From assembly GCF_016862435.1 (NCBI RefSeq), contig NZ_BOMY01000012.1:1-64000 (forward strand): a stretch of 64,000 nucleotides of DNA, written 5' to 3'. The position numbers and the translations under genes are program-made. Below are positions 53,629-63,466 of the stretch, one piece after another. The notes beneath the pieces are model-generated. The model ran no database searches, was not told the DNA's origin, and was given only the letters and a program-made list of their open reading frames with translations. The stretch is from Paractinoplanes tereljensis (lineage in GTDB: Bacteria > Actinomycetota > Actinomycetes > Mycobacteriales > Micromonosporaceae). Position 1 is the first letter of the stretch, and every line of letters begins with the position of its first letter.

Positions 53629-54707
53629 TCGCGCAACTCAAGCGCCTCGACGTCACGGTTCGAGATCTCCCGCTCGCGCTGGCCCTGGCCGTCGCGAGCG
53701 CGGTGCCCAGCCTGCGCAACCAGGGCACCCAGCTCGGCGACCTGCCGACCCGGCCGTTCGACCTGCTGGCCGTCGCGGTCATCGTGCTGGAATGCCTCCC
53801 GCTGGCGGGACGTCGTCGCTGGCCGGCCACTTCGCTGATCGTGGTGGCAGCGGCCTTCGCGGTGGATCAACTGCGCGGCTACCACACGGTGGCGGGCACC
53901 GCCCTGCCGCTCGCGCTGATGAGCACCGGCGTATACCTGGAACACCACCGGCGCCTGATCCCGGTGCTGCTTTCCGCGGCGTACGTGCCACTGGCCCTTG
54001 CTCTTGATCGTCGGGGGTCGACCGAAGGGCCGGCCGGTTTCATCACCTTCTATCTCCTGCTCGCCGTGGCCTGGGGCGTCGGGGTGTGGGTGCGGCAGTA
54101 CCGGGTCGCCGAGGCCGAGCGCACCCGCAACGCCGAACGCACCCGGATCGCCCGCGAACTGCACGACGTGGTGACCCACCACGTGACGGCGATGGTGGTG
54201 CAGGCCGAGGCGGCCCGCTACCTGACCGCCGCGCCGGACCGCCTCGACCAGACCCTCACCGCGGTCGCCGACACCGGCCGGCGGGCGATCTCCGACCTGC
54301 GGCATCTGCTCGACCTGCTCAACCCCGACCACACCACCGAACCGCGCGGCGAGTTGCGCGACCTGATCGAGCAGACTCGGCAGGCCGGCCAGCCGGTGGA
54401 GTTCGTCGAGGAGGGCAACCCGGCCGAGTCGGCCGGCAGCGCCGAGGCGACCGCCTACCGGGTGGTGCAGGAAGCTCTGACGAACGCCCTCAAATATGCG
54501 CACGGCCGCCCCACCGCGGTCCACGTGCGGCACGAGGAACGGGAGATCGTGGTGGAGATCAGCACTGACGGAACATCAGGCCGTTCTGTCGGCGGCAGCG
54601 GCCGTGGACTGGCCGGGTTGCGCGAGCGGGTGGACATGCTGGGTGGCGAGTTCAGTGCCCGGCATATAAAAACAGGCTTCGTGGTCACCGCCCGGATTCC
54701 GGCATGA
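53625..54707 (+). CDS. NarL-type sensor histidine kinase (short)
   Basis: This 360-residue kinase has four to five N-terminal membrane helices with very short loops (about 15-160), so it probably senses inside or at the membrane. HisKA_3 is RTRIARELHDVVTHHVTAMVVQAEAARYL, with the phosphoacceptor His in ELHDV. HATPase is VVQEALTNALKYAHG, and the G-box reads GTSGRSVGGSGRGLAGLRERVDMLGG. The D of the G1 box is embedded in STDGTSG and the region is short, as in many DesK-like kinases. The GTG at 53625 overlaps the CPBP stop; its own stop overlaps the regulator start (ATGA). Confidence 0.9.
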   Translation: MIAQLKRLDVTVRDLPLALALAVASAVPSLRNQGTQLGDLPTRPFDLLAVAVIVLECLPLAGRRRWPATSLIVVAAAFAVDQLRGYHTVAGTALPLALMSTGVYLEHHRRLIPVLLSAAYVPLALALDRRGSTEGPAGFITFYLLLAVAWGVGVWVRQYRVAEAERTRNAERTRIARELHDVVTHHVTAMVVQAEAARYLTAAPDRLDQTLTAVADTGRRAISDLRHLLDLLNPDHTTEPRGELRDLIEQTRQAGQPVEFVEEGNPAESAGSAEATAYRVVQEALTNALKYAHGRPTAVHVRHEEREIVVEISTDGTSGRSVGGSGRGLAGLRERVDMLGGEFSARHIKTGFVVTARIPA

Positions 54708-55357
54708 CGATCCGGGTGCTGGTCTGCGACGACCAGGCGCTCATCCGGATGGGGTTCGCGACGATCATCGACGCCCAGCCCGACCTCGAGGTGGTGGGCG
54801 AATGCGGCGACGGGCGGGCCGCGATCGACCTGGCCGGCCGGCTTCGCCCGGACGTGGTGGTGATGGACGTCCGGATGCCGGTGCTCGACGGCATCGAGGC
54901 CACCCGGCAGCTGGCCGGCGCGGGCGTGGCCGACCCGGTGAAGGTGCTGGTCGTGACCACCTTCAACCTCGACGAGTACGTGTACGAGGCGCTGCGCGCC
55001 GGGGCCAGCGGATTCCTGCTCAAGGACGCCCCGCCGGCCCAGTTGCTGCACGGCATCCGCACCGTCGCCTCGGGGGCCGCACTGCTCGCCCCGGAGGTGA
55101 CCCGCCAGCTCGTCGGCCGGTACGCGGCCCGGATCCGGCCGGCCGACAGCGCTCCGCCCGGCGGCGCGCTGACCCCGCGCGAGCTGGAGGTGCTGCGCCT
55201 GATCGCGAACGGCCTGTCCAACAGCGAGATCGCCGCGACCCTGGTGATCAGCCAGGAGACGGTGAAGACGTACGTCTCCCGGATCCTCACCAAGCTCGAC
55301 CTGCGCGACCGGGTGCAAGCGGTGGTGTATGCCTACCGGCGCGGACTGGTGACCTGA
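54704..55357 (+). CDS. NarL/LuxR-family response regulator
   Basis: This 217-residue regulator has a receiver with RVLVCDDQALIRMGF, phosphoacceptor Asp in VVVMDVRMPVLDG, VVTTF and FLLKDAPP. A LuxR HTH follows: LTPRELEVLRLIANGLSNSEIAATLVISQETVKTYVSRILTKLDL. It is the cognate partner of the coupled kinase. A terminator directly after the stop ends the three-gene operon. Confidence 0.94.
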   Translation: MTIRVLVCDDQALIRMGFATIIDAQPDLEVVGECGDGRAAIDLAGRLRPDVVVMDVRMPVLDGIEATRQLAGAGVADPVKVLVVTTFNLDEYVYEALRAGASGFLLKDAPPAQLLHGIRTVASGAALLAPEVTRQLVGRYAARIRPADSAPPGGALTPRELEVLRLIANGLSNSEIAATLVISQETVKTYVSRILTKLDLRDRVQAVVYAYRRGLVT

Positions 55358-55358
55358 G

Positions 55359-55390
55359 AGAGTGACGGAAAGGTAACTTTCCGTCACTCT
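55359..55390 (+). terminator. Terminator of the CPBP/two-component operon
   Basis: A perfect 14-bp stem (AGAGTGACGGAAAG with its complement) closes the loop GTAA. It starts just after the stop of the response regulator and ends 10 bp before the next start codon. Confidence 0.85.
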
Positions 55391-55399
55391 GGGGGCTTG

Positions 55400-56233
55400 A
55401 TGATCCGCCGATGGCATCTGGTGGTGTTTGTCCTACTCGGCCTCATGGCCCTTGCCTGCGAAGAAGGTGGCGGCAGCGGCGGCGGCACGCCGGACACCAG
55501 CTATCCCTCCTCGATGGCCGCCCTGGGTGACTCGATCACCGCCGGCGTGGGCAGCTGCGGCGCCTACGCGGTGTGCCGCCGCAACTCCTGGTCGACCGGC
55601 ACCGCCGACGCCGTGGACAGCCACTACCGCCGCATCCTGGCCAAGAACTCGGCGATCAAGGGCGACGCCGACAACTTCGCCGAGCCGGGAGCCGAGGCCG
55701 ACGCGCTGGACGACCAGGCCGCCAAGGCGGTCAAGGCCAAGGCGGCGTACGTGACGGTGCTGATCGGGGCGAACGACGCGTGCGCGAAGACGATCGACGG
55801 CATGACCCCGGTCGCGACCTTCCGCACCGAGGTCGACCGCGCACTGAACCGCCTCAAGAAGGGGCTGCCGAAGTCCCGCGTGCTGGTGACCAGCGTCCCC
55901 GACCTCTATCGGCTGTGGGATCTCGGCAAACAGAACCAGCAGGCGGTCCGGGTGTGGAACCGCACCGCGATCTGCCCGTCGATGTTCGCCAACCCGACCT
56001 CCACCGCCGACGCCGACGAAGACCGCCGCACGCGGGTCCGCGACCGGATCGACGACTACGACGACCAGCTGCGGGACGCCTGCCGCGACTACGGCGACCG
56101 CTGCCGCTGGGACAACGGCCGGGTGCACAGCGTCCGGTTCGGACTCGACCTGGTCAGCTCGGTCGACTACTTCCACCCGAACGCTAAGGGTCAGAACGAG
56201 CTGGCCGACGTGACCTATCGGGCGAGGTGGTGA
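55400..56233 (+). CDS. SGNH-hydrolase lipoprotein
   Basis: This 277-residue protein starts with a lipoprotein signal (VVFVLLGLMALAC) and a Gly-rich spacer. The SGNH fold has block I MAALGDSITAGVG, block III VLIGANDAC and block V SSVDYFHPNAKGQ with the Asp-His pair. It resembles secreted actinomycete SGNH esterases that act on lipids or acetylated sugars. GGGGG lies 4 bases before the ATG at 55400. The gene begins right after the terminator, so its promoter must lie in the preceding operon or in the hairpin region; this is odd and may mean partial read-through. Confidence 0.85.
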   Translation: MIRRWHLVVFVLLGLMALACEEGGGSGGGTPDTSYPSSMAALGDSITAGVGSCGAYAVCRRNSWSTGTADAVDSHYRRILAKNSAIKGDADNFAEPGAEADALDDQAAKAVKAKAAYVTVLIGANDACAKTIDGMTPVATFRTEVDRALNRLKKGLPKSRVLVTSVPDLYRLWDLGKQNQQAVRVWNRTAICPSMFANPTSTADADEDRRTRVRDRIDDYDDQLRDACRDYGDRCRWDNGRVHSVRFGLDLVSSVDYFHPNAKGQNELADVTYRARW

Positions 56234-56275
56234 AACCGCCGAAAAGCCCCTAAATGGCAACGTAGGGTGGGCTTG

Positions 56276-57520
56276 ATGTTCTCGATCAGGGGAATCGGCC
56301 TGTGGGGCCGAAGGCGCCGGGACTCCGATCAAGGCGCGATCGCCACCATGCTCGCGGCCCTGCTCGCGAGCGGCGTGATCATGGGCATGGGGGCCGTCGT
56401 CATCGACATCGGCCAGCTGTACGTCGAGCGCGAGCAACTCCAGTCCGGCGCCGACGCCGCCTCGATGAAGGTCGCGCTGAGCTGCATCAAGGGCAACACC
56501 TGCACGAACGCCGCGCAGACCGGGAACGCGATCACCTACGCCAAGCTGAACGCCGGCGGCGACCAGATGGCCGACGCCCAGATATGCCTGAACAACACCG
56601 GCTGCCCGACCTGGAACACCGCGATCACCTGCCCGCCGATGTTCACCCCGCCGGCCGGGCAGTCGGTCGGCAAATACGTCGAGGTGCGCACGACCACGGT
56701 GACCGCCAGCGGCTCGACCCTGCTCCCACCCACCTTCGCCGGCACCCTGGTCGGCCTGAACTACCAGGGCAAGCAGGTCGGCACGTGCGCCCGGGTCAAC
56801 TGGGGACCGCCGGTCACCACCAAGGTGTTCGCCCTCGGCATCTCGCTCTGCGACTGGAAGCGGATGACCGGCAACGGCACGGTCTTCTACGGCCCGATCG
56901 GCTCGCTGCTCAGCAGCCTCGGCCTCTACACCACGATCGGCCTGCCGAATCCGACGCCGGGCATCGACAGCGCCATCGTCAAGTCGGGCTCGACCGTCCT
57001 CCTCGGCTCGGTCCTGCCGTTCTGCATGACCCCGGCGAACAACACCGTGCCCCGCGGCTACGGCTGGCTGATGAACGCCAACCTCACCCCGCCGGATGCC
57101 AACTGCGAGCTGACCCTCAAGGTCGACGACCTGCCCCGGGCCTCGCTGCTCGCTATCACCAGCGCCGTCTGCATCCCGAAGTTGCAGAGCTACGTCGCCA
57201 TCGGCCGGCCGATCATGGTGCCGATCTACGACACCCTCGTCCCGTCGTTGTCGCCGATCATCTCCATCGCCCCGCAGTACCACATCGTAGGGTTCGCCCC
57301 GTTCGTTCCGACCGGCTACTACACCCTGCTGGGCGGGCTGTTCAGCGGCATCAACAGCATCCTCAGCGGCAACCTGGCGGCCGGCCTGAACGACGTCCTC
57401 TGCATCACCGCGGCCTGCATCACCGGCTATTTCACCAAGACCCTGGCCCCGGCGACCCGCCCGACCGGCTTCGGCACCGGCCAGGACTTCGGCGCCACGG
57501 TCATCGCCCGTACCGGCTAG
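56276..57520 (+). CDS. TadE/TadG-like pilus-assembly family protein
   Basis: This 414-residue protein has the N-terminal TadE/G-like signature: DQGAIATMLAALLASGVIMGMGAVVIDIGQLYVEREQLQSGADAASMKVA. That is one membrane helix followed by the typical helix. The long outside part contains about ten Cys residues (SCIKGNTC, ICLNNTGC, ITCPP, CARVNW and so on), suggesting several disulfides. Minor pilins and surface assembly proteins share this start. No tad ATPase or prepilin peptidase gene is near, so it is an orphan. AGGGTGGG precedes the ATG at 56276, only 42 bp after the SGNH gene. Confidence 0.75.
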   Translation: MFSIRGIGLWGRRRRDSDQGAIATMLAALLASGVIMGMGAVVIDIGQLYVEREQLQSGADAASMKVALSCIKGNTCTNAAQTGNAITYAKLNAGGDQMADAQICLNNTGCPTWNTAITCPPMFTPPAGQSVGKYVEVRTTTVTASGSTLLPPTFAGTLVGLNYQGKQVGTCARVNWGPPVTTKVFALGISLCDWKRMTGNGTVFYGPIGSLLSSLGLYTTIGLPNPTPGIDSAIVKSGSTVLLGSVLPFCMTPANNTVPRGYGWLMNANLTPPDANCELTLKVDDLPRASLLAITSAVCIPKLQSYVAIGRPIMVPIYDTLVPSLSPIISIAPQYHIVGFAPFVPTGYYTLLGGLFSGINSILSGNLAAGLNDVLCITAACITGYFTKTLAPATRPTGFGTGQDFGATVIARTG

Positions 57521-57549
57521 AAGGCATTGTGTTTCACGCATGTGACGCC

Positions 57550-57567
57550 TATGTTAACGTTCACATA
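57550..57567 (+). promoter_or_regulatory. LacI-type operator of the arabinofuranosidase gene
   Basis: TATGTTAACGTTCACATA is an 18-bp inverted repeat with a central CG and one mismatched pair, 29 bp upstream of the start codon. This form (TGTTAACGTTAACA-like) is typical for LacI-family sugar repressors. Confidence 0.65.
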
Positions 57568-57596
57568 GACAGGCCTCCATGGAAGAGGTTCCCCGC

Positions 57597-59114
57597 ATGC
57601 GTCGGATCCTGTTGTCCCTCGCGGTCGCTGCCGCGCTGGTCACCGCCCCCTCCCCCGCCCAGGCCGCGACCACCGGCCCGTGCGACATCTACGCCACCGG
57701 CGGCACCCCCTGCGTCGCCGCGCACAGCACCACCCGCGCCCTCTACGGCGCCTTCAGCGGCTCGCTCTACCAGGTGCGCCGCGCCTCCGACAACGCCACC
57801 ACCAACGTCGGCGTCCTGGCCGCCGGCGGTGCCGCCAACTCCGCCACCCAGGACACCTTCTGCGCCGGCACGTCCTGCGTCATCACGGTCATCTATGACC
57901 AGTCCGGCCGGGGCAACCACCTCACCCAGGCCCCGCCCGGCGGGTTCAGCGGGCCGTCCACCAACGGTTACGACAACCTCGCCGACGCCAACGCGGCCCC
58001 GGTCACGGTCGGCGGCCACCGGGCGTACGGCGTGCTTGTCGCCCCGGGCACCGGTTACCGCAACAACAGCACGAACGGGATCGCCACCGGCGACGCGGCC
58101 GAGGGGATGTACGCGATCTTCGACGGCACCCGGTACAACGGCGGCTGCTGCTTCGACTACGGCAACGCCGAGACGAACAGCCTGGACAACGGCAACGGCA
58201 CCATGGAGGCCCTCTACTTCGGCAACTCCAAGGGCTGGGGTTACGGCGCCGGCAGCGGCCCGTGGATCATGGCCGACCTGGAAAACGGGCTGTTCTCCGG
58301 TTACGACCCCGGCTACAACGCGGGCGACCCGACGATCACCCACCGCTTCCTGACCGCGGTGCTGAAGGGCGAGCCCAACCACTGGTCGATCCGCGGCGGC
58401 AACGCCCAGTCCGGCAGCCTCTCGACCTTCTACAACGGCACCCGGCCGAACAAGTCCGGCTACAACCCGATGAAGAAGGAAGGCGCGATCATCCTCGGCA
58501 TCGGCGGGGACAACAGCGTCAGCGCGCAGGGCACGTTCTACGAGGGCGTGATGACCTCCGGTTATCCGACCGACGCCACCGAGAACTCGGTGCAGGCCAA
58601 CATCACCGCGGCCGCTTACGCCACCACGACGACCGCGTCGCCGTTCGTGGCGGGCCGGGCGATCTCACTGCGGGCCACCACCGGCTGCTGCGTGACCCGG
58701 TACATCACGCACTCCGGCACGTCCGTGAACACCACCGCGATCACCGCGTCGAGCTCCGCGACCGACAAGGCCAACGCGTCCTTCTACGTGCGGGCCGGGC
58801 TGGCCAACAGCTCGTGCTACTCGTTCGAGTCGCGCAACACGGCCGGCAGCTACCTGCGGCACTACAACTACCAGCTGGTTCTCAACGCCAACGACAGCAC
58901 GTCGATCTTCGCCGCGGACGCGACGTTCTGCCCGTCGGCCGGCAAGAACGGGCAGGGCTTCTCGCTCGCCTCCAGCAACTATTCGACCCGGTTCGTCCGG
59001 CACTACAACAACGCGGTCTACATCGCCAGCAACGGCGGCACCAACGCCTACGACTCGGCCACCCTGTGGTCGGACGACGTGAGCTGGGCCGTCCAGGGCG
59101 CCTGGACCCCGTAA
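57597..59114 (+). CDS. Secreted alpha-L-arabinofuranosidase, GH54 with CBM42
   Basis: This 505-residue enzyme removes arabinose side chains from arabinoxylan or arabinan. A signal peptide (ILLSLAVAAALVTAPSPAQA) is followed by the GH54 domain (about 25-340). It begins GPCDIYATGGTPCVAAHSTTRALYGAFSGSLYQV, with YDQSGRGNHLTQAPPGG. The vicinal-Cys region GGCCFDYGNAETN contains the likely nucleophile Glu, and IGGDNS the acid/base Asp. The C-terminal CBM42 (about 350-505) has three beta-trefoil units (SLRATTGCCVTRYITH, SFESRNTAGSYLRHYNY and SLASSNYSTRFVRHYN), which bind arabinose branches. The ATG at 57597 follows GAAGAGG. Control by a LacI-type repressor is suggested by the upstream operator. Confidence 0.94.
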   Translation: MRRILLSLAVAAALVTAPSPAQAATTGPCDIYATGGTPCVAAHSTTRALYGAFSGSLYQVRRASDNATTNVGVLAAGGAANSATQDTFCAGTSCVITVIYDQSGRGNHLTQAPPGGFSGPSTNGYDNLADANAAPVTVGGHRAYGVLVAPGTGYRNNSTNGIATGDAAEGMYAIFDGTRYNGGCCFDYGNAETNSLDNGNGTMEALYFGNSKGWGYGAGSGPWIMADLENGLFSGYDPGYNAGDPTITHRFLTAVLKGEPNHWSIRGGNAQSGSLSTFYNGTRPNKSGYNPMKKEGAIILGIGGDNSVSAQGTFYEGVMTSGYPTDATENSVQANITAAAYATTTTASPFVAGRAISLRATTGCCVTRYITHSGTSVNTTAITASSSATDKANASFYVRAGLANSSCYSFESRNTAGSYLRHYNYQLVLNANDSTSIFAADATFCPSAGKNGQGFSLASSNYSTRFVRHYNNAVYIASNGGTNAYDSATLWSDDVSWAVQGAWTP

Positions 59115-59126
59115 CTTTCGGAAAGT
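59114..59126 (+). promoter_or_regulatory. Palindrome ACTTTCGGAAAGT after the GH54 gene
   Basis: This perfect 6-1-6 repeat shares the TTTC/GAAA arms of the palindrome before the first xylanase gene, and it lies 111 bp upstream of the -35 box of the second. It is a candidate distal xylanase operator. Confidence 0.5.
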
Positions 59127-59159
59127 CCAACCCAAAGACCAACCCTTTGGCCGTACGAC

Positions 59160-59201
59160 CTGAGCACCGGAAGCTGGTTTCCGGTGCTCAGTGTCGTTTT
59201 T
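59160..59201 (+). terminator. Terminator of the arabinofuranosidase gene
   Basis: A perfect 13-bp stem (CTGAGCACCGGAA with its complement) closes a 6-base loop and is followed by TGTCGTTTTT. It separates the GH54 gene from the xylanase-deacetylase operon. Confidence 0.9.
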
Positions 59202-59224
59202 GGACCACGTATCTACCGACATCT

Positions 59225-60356
<1,132 letters not shown>

Positions 60357-60361
60357 TCGCG

Positions 60362-61348
60362 ATGCGGAAGAAACTGCTCACCGGCCTGGCCGTAGCCGCC
60401 CTGACCGCCGGCGCCATCGTCGGCGTCACCCTCCCGGCCCAGGCCGCCACCTGCAACGGGTACGTCGGGCTCACCTTCGACGACGGCCCGTCCGGGCAGA
60501 CCTCGGCTCTGCTCAACTCCCTGCGGCAGAACGGCCTGCGGGCGACCATGTTCAACGAGGGCCAGTACGCCGCGCAGTACCCGTCGCAGGTATCGGCCCA
60601 GGTCAGCGCAGGCATGTGGGTGGGCAACCACAGCTACACCCACCCCCACCTGATCCAGCAGAGCCAGGCCCAGATCGACTCGGAGATCTCCCGTACCCAG
60701 ACGGCCATCGCCAATGCCGGCGGCGGCACGCCGAAGCTGTTCCGCCCGCCCTACGGCGAGACGAACGCGACCCTGAAAACCGTCGAGGCCAAGTACGGCC
60801 TGCGCGAAATCATCTGGGACGTCGACTCCCAGGACTGGAACAACGCGAGCGTGGACGCGATCGTCGCCGCCAACGGCCGCCTGACCAACGGCCAGATCAT
60901 CCTGATGCACGACTGGCCGGCCAACACCCTGGCCGCGATCCCCCGCATAGCGCAGACCCTGGCCAGCAAGAACCTGTGCGCCGGCCAGATCTCCACATCG
61001 ACCGGCCGAGCAGTGGCCCCCGACGGCGGCGGCACCACCCCGACAACCGCCCCCACCACGACGCCGCCCACCGGCGGCACCGGCACCTGCACCGCGACGC
61101 TGTCGGCCGGTTCTTCCTGGAGCGACCGCTACAACCTCAACGTCGCGGTCTCCGGCTCCAACACCTGGACCGTGACGATGACCCTCCCCTCTCCGGAGAA
61201 GGTCCTGTCCACCTGGAACATCACCGCCAGCTACCCCAGCGCCCAGGTCTTGGTGGCCAAGCCGAACGGCAGCGGCAACAACTGGGGCGTAACCATCCAG
61301 CACAACAACAACTGGACCTGGCCCACCGTAACCTGCTCGACCGCCTGA
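60362..61348 (+). CDS. CE4 polysaccharide deacetylase (acetylxylan esterase AxeA-like) with binding module
   Basis: This 328-residue secreted enzyme has a signal peptide ([20 protein letters not shown]). The NodB/CE4 domain (about 30-225) has motif 1 LTFDDGP with catalytic base and metal Asp, motif 2 NHSYTHPHL with the two metal His, motif 3 [10 protein letters not shown], then DVDSQDWNN and the C-terminal ILMHDWP. The linker and C-terminal module match those of the xylanase upstream. CE4 enzymes remove acetyl groups from xylan, chitin or peptidoglycan. The coupling to GH11 favours acetylxylan, as with AxeA of S. lividans. The start is the ATG at 60362 or a GTG at 60353 that overlaps the xylanase stop. 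Confidence 0.92.
   Translation: MRKKLLTGLAVAALTAGAIVGVTLPAQAATCNGYVGLTFDDGPSGQTSALLNSLRQNGLRATMFNEGQYAAQYPSQVSAQVSAGMWVGNHSYTHPHLIQQSQAQIDSEISRTQTAIANAGGGTPKLFRPPYGETNATLKTVEAKYGLREIIWDVDSQDWNNASVDAIVAANGRLTNGQIILMHDWPANTLAAIPRIAQTLASKNLCAGQISTSTGRAVAPDGGGTTPTTAPTTTPPTGGTGTCTATLSAGSSWSDRYNLNVAVSGSNTWTVTMTLPSPEKVLSTWNITASYPSAQVLVAKPNGSGNNWGVTIQHNNNWTWPTVTCSTA
61083..61345 (+). repeat. Duplicated binding-module segment, copy 2
   Basis: This is the counterpart of 60084-60353. Differences are mostly third-position or conservative ([10 protein letters not shown] versus [10 protein letters not shown]). The preceding linkers differ (Gly/Ser-rich versus Thr/Pro-rich). Confidence 0.8.
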
Positions 61349-61373
61349 CCAGCGTCGAGCCCGAGGGGGGAAA

Positions 61374-61402
61374 CCGCCGGCACGCCTGTCCCGTGCCGGC
61401 GG
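61374..61402. terminator. Bidirectional terminator between convergent operons
   Basis: A perfect 11-bp stem (CCGCCGGCACG with its complement) closes a 7-base loop between the deacetylase gene and the leftward oxidoreductase gene. Confidence 0.8.
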
Positions 61403-61413
61403 CCCGCCGCCGT

Positions 61414-62319
61414 CTACAGCGTCAGCACCAACTTGCCGCGGGTGTGGCCGGTCGCGCTCCGCTCCTGTGCCCGGCCCGCCTCGGCCAGCGGAAACGTCTC
61501 CGCCACCGTGACCCGCAACTCCCCCGCCACCGCCCGGCGGGCCAGCTCGGCCAGCGCCTCGGCGCTGGGCGACCCGGTGGCCGAGAAGGACACCCCGAAC
61601 TCGGCGGCGGCGGGGTCGGCGATCGTGACGATCCGATCCGTCGTGCCGCCGCGCAGCGCGATGGAATCCGCCAGCGCACCCTGGCCGGCCGCGTCGAAGA
61701 CCGCGTCCACGCCCTGCGGCGCGAGTGCCTCGACCCGGGCGACCAGGCCATCGCCGTAGCTGACCGGCACGACCCCGAGCTCCCGCAGGTAGGCATGGTT
61801 GGCGGGGGACGCGGTGCCGATGACCGTGGCGCCACGGGCCTGCGCAAGCTGAACCGCGAGGCCGCCGACGGCACCGGCCGCGCCGTGCACGAGCAGGGTC
61901 TCGCCCTTGCCGACGGCGAGCAGGCCGAGCACCCGCTCGGCGGTCTCGCCGGCGCACGGCAGCGCCGCCGCGTCGGCCCAGCTCAGCCCGGCTGGCTTCC
62001 GGGCCACGACAGTGGCCAATGCGTACTCCGCGTAGGCACCGGTGTCGGTGGGGCCGAACACCTCGTCGCCCACGGCAACGCCGGTGACGCCCGGACCGAT
62101 CTCGTCGACCACACCGGCGGCCTCAAGGCCGGGAATCGCGGGGAACACGGTCGGGAACACCTGCTGCATCCAGCCCGCCCGAATCTTGAAGTCGAGTTGG
62201 TTGACCCCCGCCGCCCGGACCCGCAGCCGCACCTGCCCGGGGCCGGGATGCGGCGGGTCGGACTGCGCGCGCCGCAGCACGTCCGGTCCGCCGAAGCTGT
62301 CGAAGACGATCGCCTCCAT
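61414..62319 (-). CDS. Zinc-independent MDR-family quinone oxidoreductase
   Basis: This 301-residue enzyme belongs to the quinone-reductase branch of medium-chain dehydrogenases. Landmarks are VRAAGVNQLDFKIRAGW, FPAIPGLEAAGVVDEIGPGVTGVAVGDEVFG and the NADPH-binding fold VHGAAGAVGGLAVQLAQARGATVIGTAS. The zinc-binding Cys cluster of alcohol dehydrogenases is absent. It reduces quinones or alpha,beta-unsaturated carbonyls with NADPH. The ATG at 62319 with GAGAGAGG upstream is preferred to a GTG three codons earlier. It diverges from an XRE/MmyB regulator gene, a common pairing in actinomycetes, so control by that regulator is likely. Confidence 0.9.
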   Translation of the reverse strand: MEAIVFDSFGGPDVLRRAQSDPPHPGPGQVRLRVRAAGVNQLDFKIRAGWMQQVFPTVFPAIPGLEAAGVVDEIGPGVTGVAVGDEVFGPTDTGAYAEYALATVVARKPAGLSWADAAALPCAGETAERVLGLLAVGKGETLLVHGAAGAVGGLAVQLAQARGATVIGTASPANHAYLRELGVVPVSYGDGLVARVEALAPQGVDAVFDAAGQGALADSIALRGGTTDRIVTIADPAAAEFGVSFSATGSPSAEALAELARRAVAGELRVTVAETFPLAEAGRAQERSATGHTRGKLVLTL

Positions 62320-62449
62320 GGTCGCCACCTCTCTCGGGTTCCGTTACTCGATCCAGGCTGTGGCAAGCGACCGGCGTTGTGGAGCGCCCCAGCTTGCCTA
62401 GGATCGCCAATCCTTGGCAGTGGCCACGGCGGCCGAGCACCATCGAGGC

Positions 62450-63301
62450 ATGGATCGACGCGACCTCGCCGACTTCATCCGCCGGAGCCGGCACCGGCTT
62501 CGGCCGCAGGAGGTCGGCCTCCCGGCCGGGCCCCGCCGGCGCACGGCCGGCCTGCGCCGGGAGGAGGTCGCGATGCTGGCCGGCATGTCCGCCGATTACC
62601 TGATGCGGCTCGAGCAGGCGCGCAGCCCGCAACCGTCGACCCAGATCCTCCAGGCCTTGGCCCACGCACTGCGGCTGGATCAGGACGAACGCGACCACCT
62701 CTATCTGCTGGCCGGGCACCGGCCGCCGGCCGGCGCGCTCGCCGGCCGGCACGTCAGTCCCGGCCTGCTTCATCTGCTCGACAAGCTCACCAGCGTCCCC
62801 GCGCAGGTGCTCAGCGACCTGGGCGACATGCTCGCCCAGAATTCCCTGGCCGAGACCCTCTTCGGTGACATCTGCCCGGTCGGCCCGCACGACCACGAGC
62901 TGGACCACAACATCGTGTGGCGCTGGTTCCACGACCCGCGGTTGCGGGCGGCGTTCCCGGCCGACGAGCACGACGAGTGGAGCCGCCGCCATGTCGCCGA
63001 CCTACGCGCCGCGGTGACCCGCCGAGGCAGCGACCCGGCCGCCACGGCCCTGGTCGCCCGCCTGCGGGCGAGCTGCCCGGAGTTCGCCGAGGTGTGGGAC
63101 CGCCACGAGGTGGCGGTGCGACGAACCAGCCGGCTGCGGCTTCAGCACCCGGCGGTCGGCCCCCTCGAATTCGACTCCGAGATCCTGGCGACCCCCGCCG
63201 ACGACCAGCGGCTGGTGCTGCTCACCGCCGTCCCCGGCACGTCCACCAGCGAAAACCTGGAACTACTCCGGGTGGTCGGCCGAGAGTCGTTCGCCGACTA
63301 G
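62450..63301 (+). CDS. XRE-family regulator with MmyB-type ligand-binding domain
   Basis: This 283-residue regulator has an N-terminal helix-turn-helix: LADFIRRSRHRLRPQEVGLPAGPRRRTAGLRREEVAMLAGMSADYLMRLEQARSPQPS. An MmyB-type domain follows (about 95-275) that binds lipid-like ligands, ending in LVLLTAVPGTSTSENLELLRVVG. The ATG at 62450 agrees with the family. It is divergent from the quinone oxidoreductase, its probable target. Its stop codon TAG lies in a CTAG that forms the left target duplication of a MITE-like insertion, so the insertion left the protein intact. Confidence 0.9.
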   Translation: MDRRDLADFIRRSRHRLRPQEVGLPAGPRRRTAGLRREEVAMLAGMSADYLMRLEQARSPQPSTQILQALAHALRLDQDERDHLYLLAGHRPPAGALAGRHVSPGLLHLLDKLTSVPAQVLSDLGDMLAQNSLAETLFGDICPVGPHDHELDHNIVWRWFHDPRLRAAFPADEHDEWSRRHVADLRAAVTRRGSDPAATALVARLRASCPEFAEVWDRHEVAVRRTSRLRLQHPAVGPLEFDSEILATPADDQRLVLLTAVPGTSTSENLELLRVVGRESFAD

Positions 63302-63466
63302 GGCCTGTCCTGCCGATCGCGTGGGAGCGAGGCGAGGTCCAGGTGTCGTCTGGGTGCGCGGCGCGGGCGCCCGGATACCGGTGTTGTATCTGGGTGTTCG
63401 CGCCGTGCGGCCAGGCGGCGGCTGGGCCACGCCGCAGCCCCGCGTGATCGGCAGGACAGGCCCTAG
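63298..63466. mobile_element. 161-bp MITE-like element (63302-63462) with CTAG target duplication
   Basis: The element has terminal inverted repeats that match perfectly over 17 bp (GGCCTGTCCTGCCGATC at 63302-63318 and its complement at 63446-63462). They extend to 24 bp with two mismatches. It is flanked by direct CTAG repeats (63298-63301 and 63463-63466). There is no room for a transposase, so it would be mobilised in trans. The interior has short direct repeats (TGTCGTCTGGGTG and TGTTGTATCTGGGTG). GGCCTGTCC-type ends are common in actinobacterial insertion sequences, but I cannot name the parent. Confidence 0.8.

Noticed and set aside
63302..63462. The 161-bp element as a simple terminator between convergent genes
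   Set aside because: The arms lie at the outer ends of 161 bp and are flanked by exact CTAG duplications, which fits transposition better than a terminator hairpin.
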